64,000 nucleotides of DNA from Umezawaea tangerina (GTDB taxonomy: Bacteria; Actinomycetota; Actinomycetes; Mycobacteriales; Pseudonocardiaceae). Shown one piece after another: positions 61,823-64,000 of the stretch (position 1 is the first letter of the stretch; every line of letters starts with the position of its first letter). The translations under genes and the position numbers were made by a program. The notes under the pieces are model-generated. The model was not told the origin of the DNA. It did no database searches and saw only the letters and a list, made by a program, of their open reading frames with translations. Location: assembly GCF_003002815.1 (NCBI RefSeq), contig NZ_PVTF01000026.1, positions 1 to 64,000 of the forward strand, in the 5' to 3' direction.

Positions 61823-62980
61823 GTGATCAGACCCGTTCCGCTCCTGAGCCAAGACCAGATCGACCGGCTACCGATCCGCGCCCGTGAGGTGGTCGAGTAC
61901 CGCAAGAGCGGCCTGAGCCTCAACCACATCCAGGGGTGCCCGCTGGGCTGCGCCTACTGCATCCGCCACACCTACGGCCTGTGGGACCAGAACCTGCCAC
62001 GAGCGCTGATGACCGATGCCGACGCCGTCGAGCACCTGGTCGGCCACCGTTACTTCCAACCGCACCTCACCCCGATCCAACTGCTCAACCGCGCCACCGA
62101 GCCGTTCCTGCCCACGGTGCGCCCCCATACCCTGGCCGTGCTCGACGACCTGGACGGCCGCGGGCTGACCAACCACATCCTGATCATCACCCGGCACCAA
62201 CTCAATGACGACGACATCGACCGGCTCAACCGCATGCGCCACCTGAAGGTGACGCTGCTGTTCACCTACTCCGGCATCACCGACCAGAGGGTCGAGCCCT
62301 ACCCGTCGCACGTCGCGGCCGACTCGCTCAAGCTCACGAGCGCTCCAAGGCAACGCCGCTACCGGACCGTCCTGTATTGGCGTCCCCTCGTTCCCGGCCT
62401 CAACGACACCGCCGAGCACTTGGCCGCCGCGCGCGAGTTGAGCCTGCACGCCGACGCGACCGTGTTCACGGGCCTGTTCTACCGGGACCAGATCGCCGAC
62501 TACTACAGGGCCAACGGCATCCCCGAACCCTACGACGACACCGCCCGCCGCAAGATCGTCCCCGAGACGCTGGAACAACGTGTGCTCGACACCTTCGCTG
62601 GCTCACCGAGCTTGTTCCGCAAGACCTCCTGCGCCGTGTCCTACGCCCATGGCCTGCCCGACTACAACGGCCACTACGGCATCCGAGAGCTGTGCGACAT
62701 TTGCCCGGTCCGCCAACTCGACCTCTGCGCCGGCGCTCACCGCGTTCCGACCGCGACGCAGGTGCACCACATCGCGCGCGTGCTGCCCGAGGCGGCCGCA
62801 TTGGAAGTCGTCGGCATCACGAGGCGCGCCGCCGTCGTGACGGGCCTCGACGTCGAGCAGCCGCGCTACTTCCTGCAACACGCACTCGGCTTCCAGATCC
62901 ACGACGACCGGCACCCGCATCACGAATACCGGCATGGCCGGGCCGACATCGGATGGAAGGACACACCTCGCGATGAGTGA
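61823..62980 (+). CDS. radical SAM protein
   Basis: A 385-residue protein. CPLGCAYC (Cys39, 43, 46) binds the [4Fe-4S] cluster that cleaves SAM. VTLLFTYSGITDQRVEP and YWRPLVPGLNDTAEHL are later barrel strands as in spore-photoproduct-lyase-like or SPASM-type enzymes. Four more Cys near residues 269-302 (SCAVSY, LCDICPVRQLDLC) may hold an auxiliary cluster. GGAGG precedes GTG 61823. It overlaps the exonuclease gene by eight bases. The substrate is unknown. Confidence 0.87.
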   Translation: MIRPVPLLSQDQIDRLPIRAREVVEYRKSGLSLNHIQGCPLGCAYCIRHTYGLWDQNLPRALMTDADAVEHLVGHRYFQPHLTPIQLLNRATEPFLPTVRPHTLAVLDDLDGRGLTNHILIITRHQLNDDDIDRLNRMRHLKVTLLFTYSGITDQRVEPYPSHVAADSLKLTSAPRQRRYRTVLYWRPLVPGLNDTAEHLAAARELSLHADATVFTGLFYRDQIADYYRANGIPEPYDDTARRKIVPETLEQRVLDTFAGSPSLFRKTSCAVSYAHGLPDYNGHYGIRELCDICPVRQLDLCAGAHRVPTATQVHHIARVLPEAAALEVVGITRRAAVVTGLDVEQPRYFLQHALGFQIHDDRHPHHEYRHGRADIGWKDTPRDE

Positions 62981-63551
62981 CTGGACGAGCCTGGACTACG
63001 TCGTCGTTGATGTCGAAGGCAACGGCCAACAGCCACCCGATCTCGTGGAACTGGCCGCGGTCCCGATCGTCAACGGGATCATCGGCGAGCCGACGAGCTG
63101 GCTGGTACGCCCGGACCGGTCCATCACCCACTTCGCCCGCAAGATCCACGGCATCACCAACGACCAGGTCAGGGACGCTCCGGTGTTCGGCTACGTCGAG
63201 GCCGACATCCGCACAGCTCTCGATGCCTCGGTGTTGATCGCCCACAACGCCCACGTCGACGTCGGAGTGCTCCGCGGCAAGCTCGGCGACTGGCAGTGCC
63301 CGGAGGTGTTCGACACCCTCAAGCTCGCCCGACGCTTACTACCCGGCCTCGGAAGCTACAAGCTCGGCTCCCTGGTCGGCGCTTTCGAACTCGCCAACGG
63401 CCTGGACAGTGCCCTGACACCGCATCGCGCCACCTATGACGCGCTGGTCACGGCTCGACTCTTCGTGCACATCGCCACTGAACGCACCTTGGACGAGCTG
63501 CGCAATTTGTCACCAGGAGGTGCCGATGATGACGAACCAGCACTCTTCTGA
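62973..63551 (+). CDS. DEDD-type 3'-5' exonuclease
   Basis: A 192-residue RNase T/DnaQ-like exonuclease. Exo I is VVVDVEGNG (Asp13, Glu15), Exo II is LIAHNAHVDVGVL and Exo III is HRATYDALVTARL, giving a DEDDh active site. It stands alone without a polymerase domain, as in phage and accessory exonucleases. It overlaps the radical SAM gene upstream and the kinase gene downstream, a tightly coupled operon. Confidence 0.92.
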   Translation: MSDWTSLDYVVVDVEGNGQQPPDLVELAAVPIVNGIIGEPTSWLVRPDRSITHFARKIHGITNDQVRDAPVFGYVEADIRTALDASVLIAHNAHVDVGVLRGKLGDWQCPEVFDTLKLARRLLPGLGSYKLGSLVGAFELANGLDSALTPHRATYDALVTARLFVHIATERTLDELRNLSPGGADDDEPALF

Positions 63552-64000
63552 CGGTGCTCGCGGCGTGTTCGTCAGCGTGGACGGACCTGGTGGCGCGGGC
63601 AAGACCACGATCGTCCGCCACTTGGCTCAGCTGCTGGCAGCGGAAGGTCAGGACGTTCACGTCACCGCTGAGCCGTCTTCCGGGCCGATCGGCGTCTTGG
63701 CGGCCGAGTTGACCGAGACGGTCACCGGTCACGCGTTGGCCTGCCTGTACACCGCCGATCGCTACTACCACGTCGAGACGGAGATTCTGCCAGCCCTCGA
63801 CGCTGGCCGAACGGTCGTCTCCGATCGCTACCTGGCCTCCGGCTTGGTCGTCCAGCGCTTCGACGGGGTGGACCCGGTGTTCCTCTGGAACCTCAACGAG
63901 CACGTTCACCGACCGGACCTGGCCGTGATCCTCGACGCCGACTCCGACGTGATCGCCGAACGGCTGAGCGACCGCGGACCGCACAACCGGTTCCAGCACA
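63526..64000 (+). CDS. dTMP kinase-like P-loop kinase, 5' part
   Basis: The first 158 residues of a thymidylate-kinase-like protein, cut by the window end. VFVSVDGPGGAGKTT holds the P-loop (20-28), VTAEPSSGPIG is the EP base-binding motif and VVSDRYLASGLVVQ is the DRY motif of TMK. DLAVILDADSDVIAERLSDRG precedes the LID. GGAGG (63516-63520) sets the ATG at 63526, inside the exonuclease gene. As a second TMK in an island it may act on an unusual nucleotide. Confidence 0.88.
   Translation, partial: MMTNQHSSDGARGVFVSVDGPGGAGKTTIVRHLAQLLAAEGQDVHVTAEPSSGPIGVLAAELTETVTGHALACLYTADRYYHVETEILPALDAGRTVVSDRYLASGLVVQRFDGVDPVFLWNLNEHVHRPDLAVILDADSDVIAERLSDRGPHNRFQH

Larger units (their letters stand above)
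53650..64000. mobile_element. left part of a genomic island integrated at tRNA-Ala
   Basis: A tRNA-Ala gene, an inward-facing tyrosine integrase and an excisionase are followed by genes typical of accessory DNA, with a local drop in GC at about 55600-56250. No second copy of the tRNA 3' end is seen before 64000, so the right boundary lies outside. No plasmid replication or conjugation gene is visible in this part. It may be an integrative element of the actinomycete (AICE) type or a simpler island. Confidence 0.7.

Overview
The window is high-GC actinobacterial chromosome, most likely from the Pseudonocardiaceae (Saccharothrix/Lentzea/Actinosynnema-like). This rests on GTG-rich starts, WhiB7, UvrD2, UPF0182, PPA1309, DUF4191 and DUF5679 family genes, and gene orders also known from Mycobacterium (glnE/glnA/RDD/DUF4191; uvrD2/whiB7/ABC1/ThiF-like/DUF2342/PDZ-Lon/UPF0182). 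The species assignment is inference.

Layout. 1-148: 3' end of a 5S rRNA with its terminator. 212-11450: metabolic genes, including a phosphate transporter, the GS adenylyltransferase glnE, an oxidoreductase and a beta-lactamase-fold hydrolase. 11468-14725: glutamine synthetase, an RDD membrane protein and a DUF4191 protein. 14807-18007: the helicase uvrD2, then whiB7 behind a long leader with its own promoter, a small ORF and a terminator-type attenuator. 18076-20943: a methyltransferase, small zinc-ribbon and antitoxin-like genes, and a decayed IS630 transposase. 20962-31195: ABC1 kinase, ThiF-like, DUF5679, metallopeptidase, DUF2342, PDZ-Lon, PPA1309 and UPF0182 genes. 31299-31775: two identical initiator tRNA genes flanking a G-rich tandem repeat. 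32564-39775: PadR, prfB, ftsEX, smpB, an amidohydrolase, a two-component system and tmRNA. 39832-44545: an exporter, then a ferredoxin reductase/ferredoxin/P450 cassette facing a TetR gene with a palindromic operator. 44883-53484: an NLR-like STAND ATPase, two acetyltransferases, HrpB, an MFS exporter and a membrane-anchored DsbA-like protein. 53650-64000: a tRNA-Ala gene used as the likely integration site of a genomic island, whose right end lies outside the window.

The island carries an integrase and excisionase, a winged-helix regulator, a DUF5131 three-Cys protein convergent with its TcmP partner, NUDIX and YdcF-like genes, a small ORF/DUF6879/XRE-DUF5753 regulatory module, and an overlapping operon of radical SAM protein, DEDD exonuclease and dTMP kinase-like protein.

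The most unusual sequence signals are: (i) a two-copy intergenic repeat (13605-13860 and 44565-44830) with a 23-bp perfect hairpin whose distal stem differs between copies but stays fully paired, preceded by an array of minihairpins, most with GNA triloops; (ii) the whiB7 leader; (iii) the RHIM/BASS-like amyloid motif at the N-terminus of the STAND ATPase; (iv) the island operons; (v) two probable CTG starts in CTGA overlaps.
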